The notes beneath the pieces were generated by a model. It ran no database searches. It was not told the origin of the DNA and was given only the letters and a program-made list of their open reading frames with translations. The translations under genes were made by a program, and so were the position numbers. From CAZGAQ01 sp964523405 (GTDB lineage Bacteria > Planctomycetota > Phycisphaerae > UBA1845 > Fen-1342): 64,000 nucleotides of DNA. Position 1 is the first letter of the stretch. The number at the start of each line of letters is the position of its first letter. Location: contig CAZGAQ010000002.1 of the NCBI GenBank assembly GCA_964523405.1, positions 186,001-250,000 of the forward strand, given 5' to 3'. Of the stretch, positions 29,335 to 37,437 are shown one piece after another.

Positions 29335-29742
29335 ATGGCGCTCGTGAACTGGAGTGATGAACTGTCCGTCAACGTGCCGCAACTGGACGAGCAGCACAAG
29401 CGCCTGATCAATGTGGTAAATCAGCTCCACGAGGCGATCACGAAGCGCCGCGGACCGGGCGTGCTGCGGCCGCTGTTTGCCCAGGTTCTGCAGTACACGG
29501 CGACGCACTTTGCGGCCGAGGAGCGTTACCTGCAGCAGATTCACTTCCGGGGACTGGACGAACACAAGGCCTTGCACGATGCCTGGTGTTCCCAGGCGGT
29601 CGACCTCAAGGACCGGGTCGAGAGCGGCAACGCGATGCTCACGCTCGACACGATCGTGTTCCTCAAGGAGTGGCTGACCAACCATATCCTGGACTGCGAT
29701 CGGCGTTATGCGCCGAGCGTGGCGCCACGGGGACGTGCGTAG
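29335..29742 (+). CDS. bacteriohemerythrin-type oxygen-binding protein
   Basis: A 135-residue four-helix protein that binds O2 at a non-heme di-iron site. The ligands are recognisable: His in LDEQHKRL, His and Glu in THFAAEERYL, two His in LDEHKALHDAW, and His and Asp in LTNHILDCD. ATG 29335 has GGGAGA upstream; the open frame begins 39 nt earlier. Single-domain forms buffer or carry oxygen, or sense it. The tail is short and basic. The stop overlaps a hairpin shared with the convergent phosphoesterase. Confidence 0.93.
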   Translation: MALVNWSDELSVNVPQLDEQHKRLINVVNQLHEAITKRRGPGVLRPLFAQVLQYTATHFAAEERYLQQIHFRGLDEHKALHDAWCSQAVDLKDRVESGNAMLTLDTIVFLKEWLTNHILDCDRRYAPSVAPRGRA

Positions 29743-29755
29743 CGCGCAGAGCGCT
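29741..29755. terminator. hairpin shared by two convergent stops
   Basis: AGCGC (29741-29745) pairs with GCGCT (29751-29755) around GCAGA. It exactly fills the 12-nt gap and touches both stop codons. No U-tract. Confidence 0.35.
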
Positions 29756-31233
29756 TAGGCCCGGGTCGGAACGTCCACGCGGCCGAAGCGGTCCTCAGTC
29801 CGGCCAGCCGGGTCGACACCGCTGGGATCGCGCCGTTGCTGGCGGAGGAGGGCCCGCTTGTCACCGCGCGCGAGCGCCTGGGCCTGTAGCCGCAAACCAC
29901 GCAGCGGGTCTTCCCCCAACGGGGGCAGCGCATCGTCCAGGTGCGAGAATACCTCGTAACGAATGGTGATCTGTCCGGCAGCACCCTGCCACAGTTCCAG
30001 CAGGCGGCCTTCCTGGGGGAGATCGAGCGTGGAGCAAGTTTCGATTTCCAGGTATGCGCCGCGATCCGTGACGCGATGTCGGTGGTTGTGCCCGCACAGG
30101 TGCAGGACGACGCGGGGACACGAGCGCAGAACGTCGCGCAGCTCGTCGGGCTGCACTTCGGTGCCGGCGAACGACATCAACTCGGCGCTCGGGTGGTGCG
30201 TGACGACGATCACGATTTCGTCGGCCGCGCAGGCGGCAGCAAGCTCAGCGCGGAGGTAGTCAAGCTGGATGCGGCTCAGAGCCCCCTCGGAGTAGATGCC
30301 GCCCGCGATCAGCACGGCGGGTTGCGTGGTATCCAGGCCGATGAGGCGCAGGCCGGGGAGTGGGCTGACGCTGTACCAGGTCGTACCGGCGGTGGCAGCG
30401 CGGAGGCCGCGCTCGGGGGCATCCGTCTGTGCGACCGCGGAGAACAGCCCGTCGCGGTCGAAGTACGCGCGGGCCGGATTGGCCACGACCGGGACCGGTG
30501 GACCGAACAGCGCCGGCGGACCCGTCGCGGCGGGTGTCACGCGGCCGTAGGCGAAGTCGGCGGTCGGGTCGAGTTCGAGCGGCAAGCGCGTCCCGGGGCG
30601 CCACGGCAGGGGCAGGGGCGCCGTGCGGTGGCCCGCGAGATCCGTGACGATTGGAAAGACGCCGATCGCGCGGACATCGTGGTTGCCGAAGAGGCCGTAC
30701 CAGGGAATCGTCGCGAGGTCCCCGTGAACGCCCTGGCGATAGAGGCCCTGGGCGGAGAAGAGGGCGTGCGGGTCGAGTTCCGCCGGCGGACGGCTGCCGG
30801 GGGGGCGATCGTCCGGGCCCGAACGCGGGTCGAGCGTACCTCCGTCCATGAGGCGGGCGAACCACGCGAGCTCGTTGCCCTGGACATTGTCGCAACCGTC
30901 GCCGGTATGAAGCAGGAAATCGACACCGCGCCCGGCAGCGTGGATGCGATTGACGGCTCGCAGGATGCCGTCGTAGAGCTGTGTCGAATAGGCCTCGTAG
31001 GAGCGCCAGGCGGCGCGGACCACGTCGTGCGCCCCCGCAAAGCGGGCCGGCGATTCCTCGTCCATCACGTGCGTATCGGTGACGTGGGCGAAGCGGGCCA
31101 GCAGGCGCAGGTCGGCGGCGACGGACGCGCTGTCGCGAGCCGGCAGGATTAGCCCGCCGTCGGGCTGGTCGCAGCCCAGCAGTGTGGTTACCCCCAGTGC
31201 GCCAGCCGCCTTGAGAAAATCCCTTCGCCGCAT
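29755..31233 (-). CDS. Tat-exported calcineurin-like metallophosphoesterase
   Basis: A 492-residue phosphoesterase with a twin-arginine signal MRRRDFLKAAGALGV and a Cys at residue 21 (LLGCDQ) that could be a lipobox. The metal-binding series is complete: THVTDTH-type start (AHVTDTHVMD), LLHTGDGCDN, GLFGNHD, VVTHHPSAE and CGHNHRHR. It would hydrolyse a phosphoester outside the cytoplasm after folding with its metals. The last 70 residues are charged and carry no motif. Divergent or separate from the coiled-coil gene upstream on the same strand (117 nt). Confidence 0.9.
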   Translation of the reverse strand: MRRRDFLKAAGALGVTTLLGCDQPDGGLILPARDSASVAADLRLLARFAHVTDTHVMDEESPARFAGAHDVVRAAWRSYEAYSTQLYDGILRAVNRIHAAGRGVDFLLHTGDGCDNVQGNELAWFARLMDGGTLDPRSGPDDRPPGSRPPAELDPHALFSAQGLYRQGVHGDLATIPWYGLFGNHDVRAIGVFPIVTDLAGHRTAPLPLPWRPGTRLPLELDPTADFAYGRVTPAATGPPALFGPPVPVVANPARAYFDRDGLFSAVAQTDAPERGLRAATAGTTWYSVSPLPGLRLIGLDTTQPAVLIAGGIYSEGALSRIQLDYLRAELAAACAADEIVIVVTHHPSAELMSFAGTEVQPDELRDVLRSCPRVVLHLCGHNHRHRVTDRGAYLEIETCSTLDLPQEGRLLELWQGAAGQITIRYEVFSHLDDALPPLGEDPLRGLRLQAQALARGDKRALLRQQRRDPSGVDPAGRTEDRFGRVDVPTRA

Positions 31234-31350
31234 GGGGCGGAAGAATGCCGTGTGGCCCGGACGGTGTCAATCAAAATCCCGCCGTGGCGGCAAATCGGGG
31301 TGCGCAATTCGCACGCCGTCCGCGCGCGGCGGGATGAAGCCAGCGACACA

Positions 31351-32706
31351 CTACTCGGACAACGCAGCGGCCTCGCACTCCGCAGGGCTGCTTTCCTCGG
31401 TGGCGTCCTCTGTTTCGTGCACGTCGGGGGCCACGCCCTTGGTCGTGACGCGTCCCGCCCGCACGTAGGAGTTGATCCAGCCCGCCAGGGCGCTGACGCG
31501 GGTGTCGAAGTGGGCCCGCTGGCTGGCGAAGATCGAGTTGCGCGTGGAGAGCTCGCGTTCGCGGGCGGCCATTTCGGCAATGCGCCGTTCCAGGGCCCGC
31601 TCGCGGCCGTCGACGGAAGCCATCTGCTGCTGCACGGTGTTCGCATTGGCGTCGATCTTGCGCTCCCACTCCTCGAGCTCGCCACTGCGGCGAACGACCT
31701 GCTCGGAGCGTTCGCGCAGCGACGCCTGCTCCACTGCGAGCTGATTCTGATGGCGGTTGAGTTCGGTGGCGCGCACGTCGAGCTCGCGGCTGCGTTCCGC
31801 GAGATCGCCGGCGTTCTGCTGCAGGAGCCGCTCGCGGTTCTCGATGTTCTCGGTCCGCTGCGCGAGCTCCGCCGCGCGGCTGTCCAGATCGCGGGAACGG
31901 GTCTGCCATTCGTCGTTCAGGGCCTTCAGGGTGCGCTCCCGCTCCTCGAGCGTCGTCGCCCAGCCGGCCAGCGTACGCGTACGTTCATCCAGTTCGCGGC
32001 TCCGCGTCTGCAGCTCTTCGCCGAGCGACTGCAGGGTCTTCTGCCGCTCCTCAATCTCGGTCACCTGGGCCGTCTGGCCCGCCGCCCGCGTGTCGAGTTC
32101 CGCCTGGCGGACGTCGAGGGCCCGCTGCCGTGTCGTCAGCTCATCTGCCAGCGTCGCCAGCGCTTCCTGGCGTTGGTCGAACTTCTCCGTCGAGGCCAGC
32201 CATTCGGCCTCCCGCTCCTCGCGCTCGCGCTTCAAAGCGGCTTCGCGTCCGGCCACCTCCTCGCGCATCGTGGCCTCGCGTGCGGCCAGTTCCTTGACCT
32301 GGGCCGCCTCGCGATCCGAAAGCTCCTGCCGGAGGACCGTTTCCCGCTCAGCCAGTTCGGCGGCGTGGCGGTCGAGCTCCGCGCGGTAGTCCTGCAACTC
32401 GGCCGTTCCGCGGTCGAGCTCGGCCGCCAGCGCCTCGTTGCGCTGGGTCCAGGCCTCGAGTTCGGCGGCCCGGGCCTGCAGCGCGTTGGCGCGCGAGTCC
32501 AGCTCTGCCGCGCGCGGGACGATCTGGTCGCGCAGCTCGCGCAGCGCTTCGGCCCGCTCGGACAGGTCCTCGCACAGGCGCTTCCACTTCTCCGGTCGCT
32601 CGCCAGGAGCCCGCTGCGTCTTGCGCAGACCGGTGCCGGGTGCGGCGGCCGTCAACACGAAGCCAGTGAGTTCGGGATACGTTTCGGGAGAAGCTTGCAT
32701 GCTCAT
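31351..32706 (-). CDS. long coiled-coil protein
   Basis: A 451-residue protein, about 85 percent of it Glu/Arg/Ala/Leu-rich coiled coil (about residues 45-390). Recurring units such as RSRELDERTRTL, ERERTLKAL and RALERRIAEM fall about every 28-29 residues. Near the C-terminus a non-coil segment (FDTRVSALAGWINSYVRAG) precedes an acidic tail. There is no signal peptide or membrane helix, so it should be a cytoplasmic rod or scaffold. ATG 32706 has GAGGT about 6 nt upstream; the longer frame to 32751 does not. The plus-strand frame over it is its mirror image. Partner unknown. Confidence 0.85.
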   Translation of the reverse strand: MSMQASPETYPELTGFVLTAAAPGTGLRKTQRAPGERPEKWKRLCEDLSERAEALRELRDQIVPRAAELDSRANALQARAAELEAWTQRNEALAAELDRGTAELQDYRAELDRHAAELAERETVLRQELSDREAAQVKELAAREATMREEVAGREAALKREREEREAEWLASTEKFDQRQEALATLADELTTRQRALDVRQAELDTRAAGQTAQVTEIEERQKTLQSLGEELQTRSRELDERTRTLAGWATTLEERERTLKALNDEWQTRSRDLDSRAAELAQRTENIENRERLLQQNAGDLAERSRELDVRATELNRHQNQLAVEQASLRERSEQVVRRSGELEEWERKIDANANTVQQQMASVDGRERALERRIAEMAARERELSTRNSIFASQRAHFDTRVSALAGWINSYVRAGRVTTKGVAPDVHETEDATEESSPAECEAAALSE

Positions 32707-33028
32707 AACCGACCTCGGGTCCTTGCCCTGTGCGGTTGCCAGTGACGGCACAAAGACACTTTTTGCCGTCCGGCACAGGCATCGTCTCGATGGCGGGGGT
32801 TGTTGAAGAACATCTGCTCAAAGCCCCGGAAGCGTTCTGCAAGGCGCCCAGCGGCGGTCGGCATGTCCGATAACGGCGTGCTGCGGCGCCGCCCGGCGAC
32901 AGGGGAAGGCGCGCGAATTGCGCCCGGGCCGCCTCCGGCGGCGTCGCCGCGCGACCATGGCCCGCGACTTGCCCCCTGGCTCCCGGGCGCCTAACCTGCC
33001 CATAGGACAAGCGGCCCCACAGGAATCG
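32707..33028. other. intergenic region between divergent genes
   Basis: 322 bp without a supported gene. The frame entering from 32918 lacks conserved sequence before 33029. No promoter close to consensus was recognised. Confidence 0.35.
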
Positions 33029-33817
33029 ATGGAGATGTTCCCCCAGAGGCTCCGTGTGCAATTCCCCGGCGCGCTCGGGCACACGCTCGTTGGTCGCCTG
33101 GACGTACCCGCCCATGAGCCGCGCGCCTACGCCATCTTCGCCCATTGCTTTACGTGCACGAAGGACTTGAAGGCTGCCAACTGGATCAGCCGTGAGCTGG
33201 TGGATCGGCGCATTGCCCTGCTGCGTTTCGACTTCACCGGGCTGGGCGAGAGCGGTGGGGACTTCGCGGATACGAACTTCTCGACGAACCTCGCGGACCT
33301 TGTGGCAGCGGCCGACTTTCTGCGGCGAGAGCATCGGGCACCGCAGATGCTTGTCGGGCACAGTCTGGGCGGTACGGCGGTTCTGCTCGCGGCCCAGCGG
33401 ATTCCGGAGACAGCGGCCGTGGCGACGATCGCGGCACCGGCGCAAACCGGCCACCTGGCGGGCCTGTTGGCACAGCAGGCGCCCCGGCTGAGCGGTCAGG
33501 AGGTGGCCGAGATCGACGTGATGGGGCGGCGGGTACGGATCAAGGGACAACTGCTGGAGGATCTGCGCCAGTATGACGTGCCGGCAGCGGTGGCGGCGCT
33601 CCGACGACCGCTGTTGATCTTCCATTCGCCCGAAGATGAGGTGGTGAGCATCGACCAGGCGCGACGGATTTTCGAGGCCGCCCGGCACCCGAAGAGCTTC
33701 ATCGCGCTGGACGGTGCGGATCATCTGCTGATCGAGCGGGAGAGCGACGCGCGCTACGTGGCGGACCTGCTCGCGTGCTGGGCGCGGCGTTACTTGCCGG
33801 CGGCGTCGGCGCAGTAG
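33029..33817 (+). CDS. alpha/beta hydrolase
   Basis: A 262-residue hydrolase with the full triad: nucleophile Ser in GHSLGG, Asp in HSPEDEVV, and His in DGADHLL. The N-terminal part (FAHCFTCTKDLKAA, LLRFDFTGLGESGGDFADTNF) closely matches the hydrolase half of hydrolase-OsmC fusion proteins, but here the OsmC half is absent. Substrate unknown, probably a small ester. ATG 33029 has AGGA just upstream; the open frame to 32918 is not conserved-looking. A hairpin follows the stop. Confidence 0.88.
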   Translation: MEMFPQRLRVQFPGALGHTLVGRLDVPAHEPRAYAIFAHCFTCTKDLKAANWISRELVDRRIALLRFDFTGLGESGGDFADTNFSTNLADLVAAADFLRREHRAPQMLVGHSLGGTAVLLAAQRIPETAAVATIAAPAQTGHLAGLLAQQAPRLSGQEVAEIDVMGRRVRIKGQLLEDLRQYDVPAAVAALRRPLLIFHSPEDEVVSIDQARRIFEAARHPKSFIALDGADHLLIERESDARYVADLLACWARRYLPAASAQ

Positions 33818-33830
33818 CCCCCAGCCCGCC

Positions 33831-33846
33831 CCTCTCCGAGGAGAGG
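33831..33846. terminator. terminator hairpin after the hydrolase
   Basis: CCTCTC (33831-33836) pairs with GAGAGG (33841-33846) around CGAG, 13 nt after the stop codon. The position fits an intrinsic terminator although no U-tract follows. Confidence 0.4.
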
Positions 33847-34153
33847 GACGGGAGCGCGGAATAGGGACGGGGGCACAAAGCAATGCTACGAGAAGTCCGG
33901 GCGCGGCATGCCGCCAGCCGGCGCTGTCGAGAACGAGCCCTCAAAACGGGACCGGTGGGGACCGCGCCCCACGGCGAGATCCCCCGACCGGTGAGGCCGC
34001 CCCCCCCGGGGGCGGCGGCCTACCGGGGGAATACCTTGATTCAGCCACGGGAGACAGCGACAATTGAGCAAGCGCAGCGCAGAGATTTCGTGCGCGATTC
34101 TCCGATTCGCGGGGGCGCCCCGAGGGATGCCCCCGACTGTCGAGCAACAGAGC
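33847..34153. other. region upstream of the sigma factor gene
   Basis: 307 bp. The sigma frame is open back to a TTG at 34064, but that extension lacks conserved sequence. Nothing else recognised. Confidence 0.35.
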
Positions 34154-34714
34154 ATGGCAGCAGACGCGTCCGACGACCTGGCGGCTGAACTTATGTCCTT
34201 GCTCTATACGGAATTGCGCGCCATCGCCGATCGCATGCTTCGACGGGAGTCTCGCGGACACACCCTGCAGACCACTGCCCTGCTGCACGAGGCCTACCTG
34301 CGGCTCGCCGAGCACGAGCCCCGGCAATGGGCCACGCGGGAGGATTTCTTTGCGGCCGGCGCCCAAGCGATTCGGCGCGTGCTGATTGACCACGCGCGCG
34401 GGCGGCGGCGTAGCAAGCGTGGGCGCGGCTGGCAGAGGCTGAGCCTGGCGGGGACGGAGCCGGCCAGGGAAAGCGACAGTCTGGATATTCTCGACCTGGA
34501 CGATGCGCTCACCCGGCTGGCGACGTTGTCGGCACGGCAGGCCCGGGTGGTGGAGTTGCGCTACTTCGGAGGGCTGAGCGAGGAGGAGACCGCCCGGGTG
34601 CTGGGCGTGTCGCGACGGACGGTACAGACCGACTGGCGCGGTGCCCGTGCGTGGCTGCACCGCGAGTTGGGGCGCGAAGGCGACGGCGCGTCGGACGCGG
34701 AGGCGTCGGCATGA
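34154..34714 (+). CDS. ECF-type RNA polymerase sigma factor
   Basis: A 186-residue sigma-70 family protein of the planctomycete ECF type. Region 2 has LLYTELRAIADRML, ESRGHTLQTTALLHEAYLRL and the DNA-contacting ADFFAAGAQAIRR-like stretch (EDFFAAGAQAIRRVL). Region 4 has LSARQARVVELRYFGGLSEE and LGVSRRTVQTDW, the helix-turn-helix. ATG 34154 is the most downstream sensible start; ATG 34127 or TTG 34064 would add residues without clear homology. Its stop overlaps the start of the kinase gene by 4 nt (ATGA), a pairing common in Planctomycetes, where the kinase probably controls the sigma factor or responds with it. Confidence 0.92.
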   Translation: MAADASDDLAAELMSLLYTELRAIADRMLRRESRGHTLQTTALLHEAYLRLAEHEPRQWATREDFFAAGAQAIRRVLIDHARGRRRSKRGRGWQRLSLAGTEPARESDSLDILDLDDALTRLATLSARQARVVELRYFGGLSEEETARVLGVSRRTVQTDWRGARAWLHRELGREGDGASDAEASA

Positions 34715-37062
34715 CGCCGCAGCGGCACGCGCACGCGATGGAGGTCTTCGCTGCGGCGGTGGAGCTGCCGCCGGGACAGCGGGCGGCATGGCTCGATGAG
34801 GTGTGTGGGTCGGACGGCGAGCTGCGCGCCGAGGTCGACTCACTGCTGGCCCATGATACGGAGGCGCCGATTCTGCAGCGACCCGCGCTTCCGGGGGCGA
34901 TTGACCTGGCGGACGTGGCGGACCGCGCGGACGAGCTGCCACCGCTGACGGGGAAGGTGGGGCGATACGAGATCGTCGACTTACTCGGCTGGGGTGGTAT
35001 GGGGGTTGTCTATCGCGCCCGCCAGGAAACACCGCAGCGGACGGTGGCGCTCAAGCTGATCCGGCCCGGGTTGGCGACGCCCGCGTTCCGGCGGCGTTTT
35101 CATAACGAGGTCGAGACGCTGGCGCGCCTGCGACATCCCGGGATCGCAGCCATTTACGAGAGCGGAACGGCGCGGACGACGGCCGGCGAGCAGCCGTATC
35201 TAGCGATGGAGTACGTGCCGGGGCGACCGTTGCTGGACTATGCGCGGGAGCGCGGGTTGCCGGTGCGCGCGCGCCTGGAGCTGCTGGTGCGGCTGTGCGA
35301 GGCGATCGAGCACGCGCATCAGCGTGGGGTCGTGCATCGCGATTTGAAGCCGGCCAACATCCTGGTCGAGGAGGTCGACGGGCGGGCGCAACCTCGAGTG
35401 CTGGACTTCGGTGTGGCACGACTGCTGGAGCAGCCCAATGCGGTCACGACGCTGGCGACGCAACCGGGGCAACTACTGGGCACACTTGCCTACATGAGTC
35501 CGGAGCAGGTCGAGGGTGACCCGGCCGACGTCGACACCCGGGCGGACGTGTACTCGCTGGGCGTGCTGGGGTACGAATTGCTCGCCGGGCGGCTGCCGGT
35601 CGAGGTGGCGCGGAGCTCCGTTTTCACGGCCATTCGGGCCGTGCGGGAGCAATCCCCGCGCCCACTGAGCGAGCACAACCGGCTGTTTCGGGGGGATCTG
35701 ACGACGATTCTGGGCAAGGCGCTGGCGAAAGACAAAGAGCAGCGGTACGGGTCCGCGGCCGCTCTGGCGGAAGACCTGCGGCGCTTCCTGGCCGCGCAGC
35801 CGATTCTGGCGCGGCCGCCGAGCGCGTGGTACGTGCTGCGCAAATTCATCCAGCGGCGGCGCGCGGTGTTTGCGGTGGCGAGTCTGGCCGTGCTCGCCCT
35901 GGTGCTCGGCATCCTGGGGACGTCGTACGGGCTGATTCAGGCACGACAGGCGGAAGCGGATGTGCGGCAGCAGTTCGCGGAAGCGCGCCAGTCGGCGGAG
36001 TTCATGGCGCGCGAGATCGTCGCGAACCTGGATGCGATCTCCGGGACGACGGAGGTCAGGCGTACGCTGCTGGAGCGTCTGCGGCGACAGGTGGAGGACC
36101 TGCTGGCACGGAAGGGCAACGACCCCGCCCTGCTGCGGGCTCACGCCGAGATCCTCACGCGTCAGTCCGATATCGCGGCCGGGGAGCGACAACTGGACAC
36201 GGCGATACAGCTCCGCGGGCAGGCCCTGGCGCTGCGACGGCGCCTGGCCGCCACCCACCCCGGCAACCGTGAGGACCAGGGTGAGCTGTCGATCGCCCTG
36301 GTCAAGATTGGGGATATGCGCGCGACGCAGCAGGAGCCAGCGACCGCGCAGGAGTTGTACGAAGAAGCGTACGCAATTGACCAGCGCTTGGCCGCCACAG
36401 ACCCGAACTCGCGTCATTGGCTGGACAACCTGGCCTGGAGCTGCGATCGGCTCGGACATCTCGCGCTACAGCAGCAGCGGCTGGACGAGGCCGAGCAGTT
36501 CTTTCGGCAGCGGCTGGAGCTCAACGACCGCTTGCTTGCGCTGGCACCAGGGAATCCGACGACGGAACACGGCATCGTGGAGGTGCACACGCTCCTCGCG
36601 GAGCTCGCCCTCTCCCGCGGCGACCGGGCGACGCAGCAGGCGCATCTGCGAGCCGCCCTGGAGCTTTCGCGCGGGCTGCTGGCGCGGCAACCACACAATC
36701 GTGTCTATGCCGTGTTGCACGGCTGGGCACTACTTACCCAGAGTGAGAGTCTGATTGACGGCGGCGACCCCGACGCGGCGCTGCCCGGCTGTGACGAGGC
36801 CTATCAGATTGGGCAGACATTCGCGGCACGCGACCCGACCGACGCGGCGCTGCAGGAGCTGATGCGGCATGCCCTGCAGTGTGCCGCCCGGATTGCGAGC
36901 GAAAGGGGTGAGCGGACTGTGGCGGAGGCACTGGCCGCGCAGGCCGGCGTACCCGGGGCAGGCAGCACGGACACCGGCGGAGCACCGGTGCCATCCGAGG
37001 TGCAGGACGAGGCCGGAGCGGACCCGGAGCCCAACCGGGCGACGCGGGGGCAAGCGCCGTAG
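34711..37062 (+). CDS. membrane Ser/Thr protein kinase with TPR-like C-terminus
   Basis: A 783-residue Hanks-type kinase. After an N-terminal helical part (1-80), the kinase domain runs about 86-350 with LLGWGGMGVVYRA (Gly loop), VALKLI (ATP lysine), HRDLKPANIL (catalytic loop), DFGVARLL (metal site) and MSPEQVEGD. A single membrane helix lies near 400 (VASLAVLALVLGILGTSYG). Then come about 350 residues of helical repeats resembling TPR, outside the kinase fold, and a Pro/Gly tail. Overlap of 4 nt with the sigma gene couples their translation. Likely senses an envelope signal and phosphorylates a target such as the sigma factor (inference). Confidence 0.93.
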   Translation: MTPQRHAHAMEVFAAAVELPPGQRAAWLDEVCGSDGELRAEVDSLLAHDTEAPILQRPALPGAIDLADVADRADELPPLTGKVGRYEIVDLLGWGGMGVVYRARQETPQRTVALKLIRPGLATPAFRRRFHNEVETLARLRHPGIAAIYESGTARTTAGEQPYLAMEYVPGRPLLDYARERGLPVRARLELLVRLCEAIEHAHQRGVVHRDLKPANILVEEVDGRAQPRVLDFGVARLLEQPNAVTTLATQPGQLLGTLAYMSPEQVEGDPADVDTRADVYSLGVLGYELLAGRLPVEVARSSVFTAIRAVREQSPRPLSEHNRLFRGDLTTILGKALAKDKEQRYGSAAALAEDLRRFLAAQPILARPPSAWYVLRKFIQRRRAVFAVASLAVLALVLGILGTSYGLIQARQAEADVRQQFAEARQSAEFMAREIVANLDAISGTTEVRRTLLERLRRQVEDLLARKGNDPALLRAHAEILTRQSDIAAGERQLDTAIQLRGQALALRRRLAATHPGNREDQGELSIALVKIGDMRATQQEPATAQELYEEAYAIDQRLAATDPNSRHWLDNLAWSCDRLGHLALQQQRLDEAEQFFRQRLELNDRLLALAPGNPTTEHGIVEVHTLLAELALSRGDRATQQAHLRAALELSRGLLARQPHNRVYAVLHGWALLTQSESLIDGGDPDAALPGCDEAYQIGQTFAARDPTDAALQELMRHALQCAARIASERGERTVAEALAAQAGVPGAGSTDTGGAPVPSEVQDEAGADPEPNRATRGQAP

Positions 37063-37103
37063 GCAAAAGTGCCCGGGGGGATCGGCTGGCCGGTGGCTGC
37101 CTC

Positions 37104-37109
37104 TATAAT
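37104..37109 (+). promoter_or_regulatory. -10 box (TATAAT) giving a probable leaderless mRNA
   Basis: Consensus TATAAT ends 7 nt before the ATG at 37117, so the first transcribed base should be the start codon or its neighbour. No ribosome site lies in the gap. Confidence 0.5.
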
Positions 37110-37116
37110 CGCGTAC

Positions 37117-37437
37117 ATGGGCACCACCCGTTGTGACTGCAAGCAGCTCAGCTTTCTGGCACTCCGCTCGTTCGCACTGCGCAACGGCATCACTGATGTG
37201 GCGGAGTTGATCCGCCAGACTGGCTGCTGCACGGGCTGCGGGACGTGCCGCCCGCACCTCGAGGAGTTTCTGCGCACCGGGGAGCTCAAGTGCGGCGACC
37301 AGACGTTCAAGGCGCCGGCGGCGACGTTGCGTCCGAAGCCGCCGCCGCTGCGCAGCCTGGACGCGCGGGCCAAGCCGCCGGCACCCGAGGCGCAAGCGTT
37401 CCCTCCCATCCCCCCACCGGATGAGCCGGCGACGTAA
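37117..37437 (+). CDS. BFD-like [2Fe-2S] binding protein
   Basis: A 106-residue protein. Residues 1-60 resemble bacterioferritin-associated ferredoxin / BFD [2Fe-2S] domains: CDCKQLSFLALRSFAL, then QTGCCTGCGTCRPHL, with the CxC...CxxC cluster ligands. The helical pattern between them fits. The remaining 45 residues are Pro/Ala-rich and probably unstructured. Its 3' 131 nt overlap the end of the convergent glycosyltransferase gene. It probably handles iron or electrons in the cytoplasm; the partner is unknown. A promoter-like TATAAT 7 nt ahead suggests no leader. Confidence 0.8.
   Translation: MGTTRCDCKQLSFLALRSFALRNGITDVAELIRQTGCCTGCGTCRPHLEEFLRTGELKCGDQTFKAPAATLRPKPPPLRSLDARAKPPAPEAQAFPPIPPPDEPAT

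Noticed and set aside
31252..32745. 497-codon plus-strand frame with Leu/Gln repeats
   Set aside because: Mirror image of the coiled-coil gene; the repeats come from the antisense of its Glu/Arg/Leu units.
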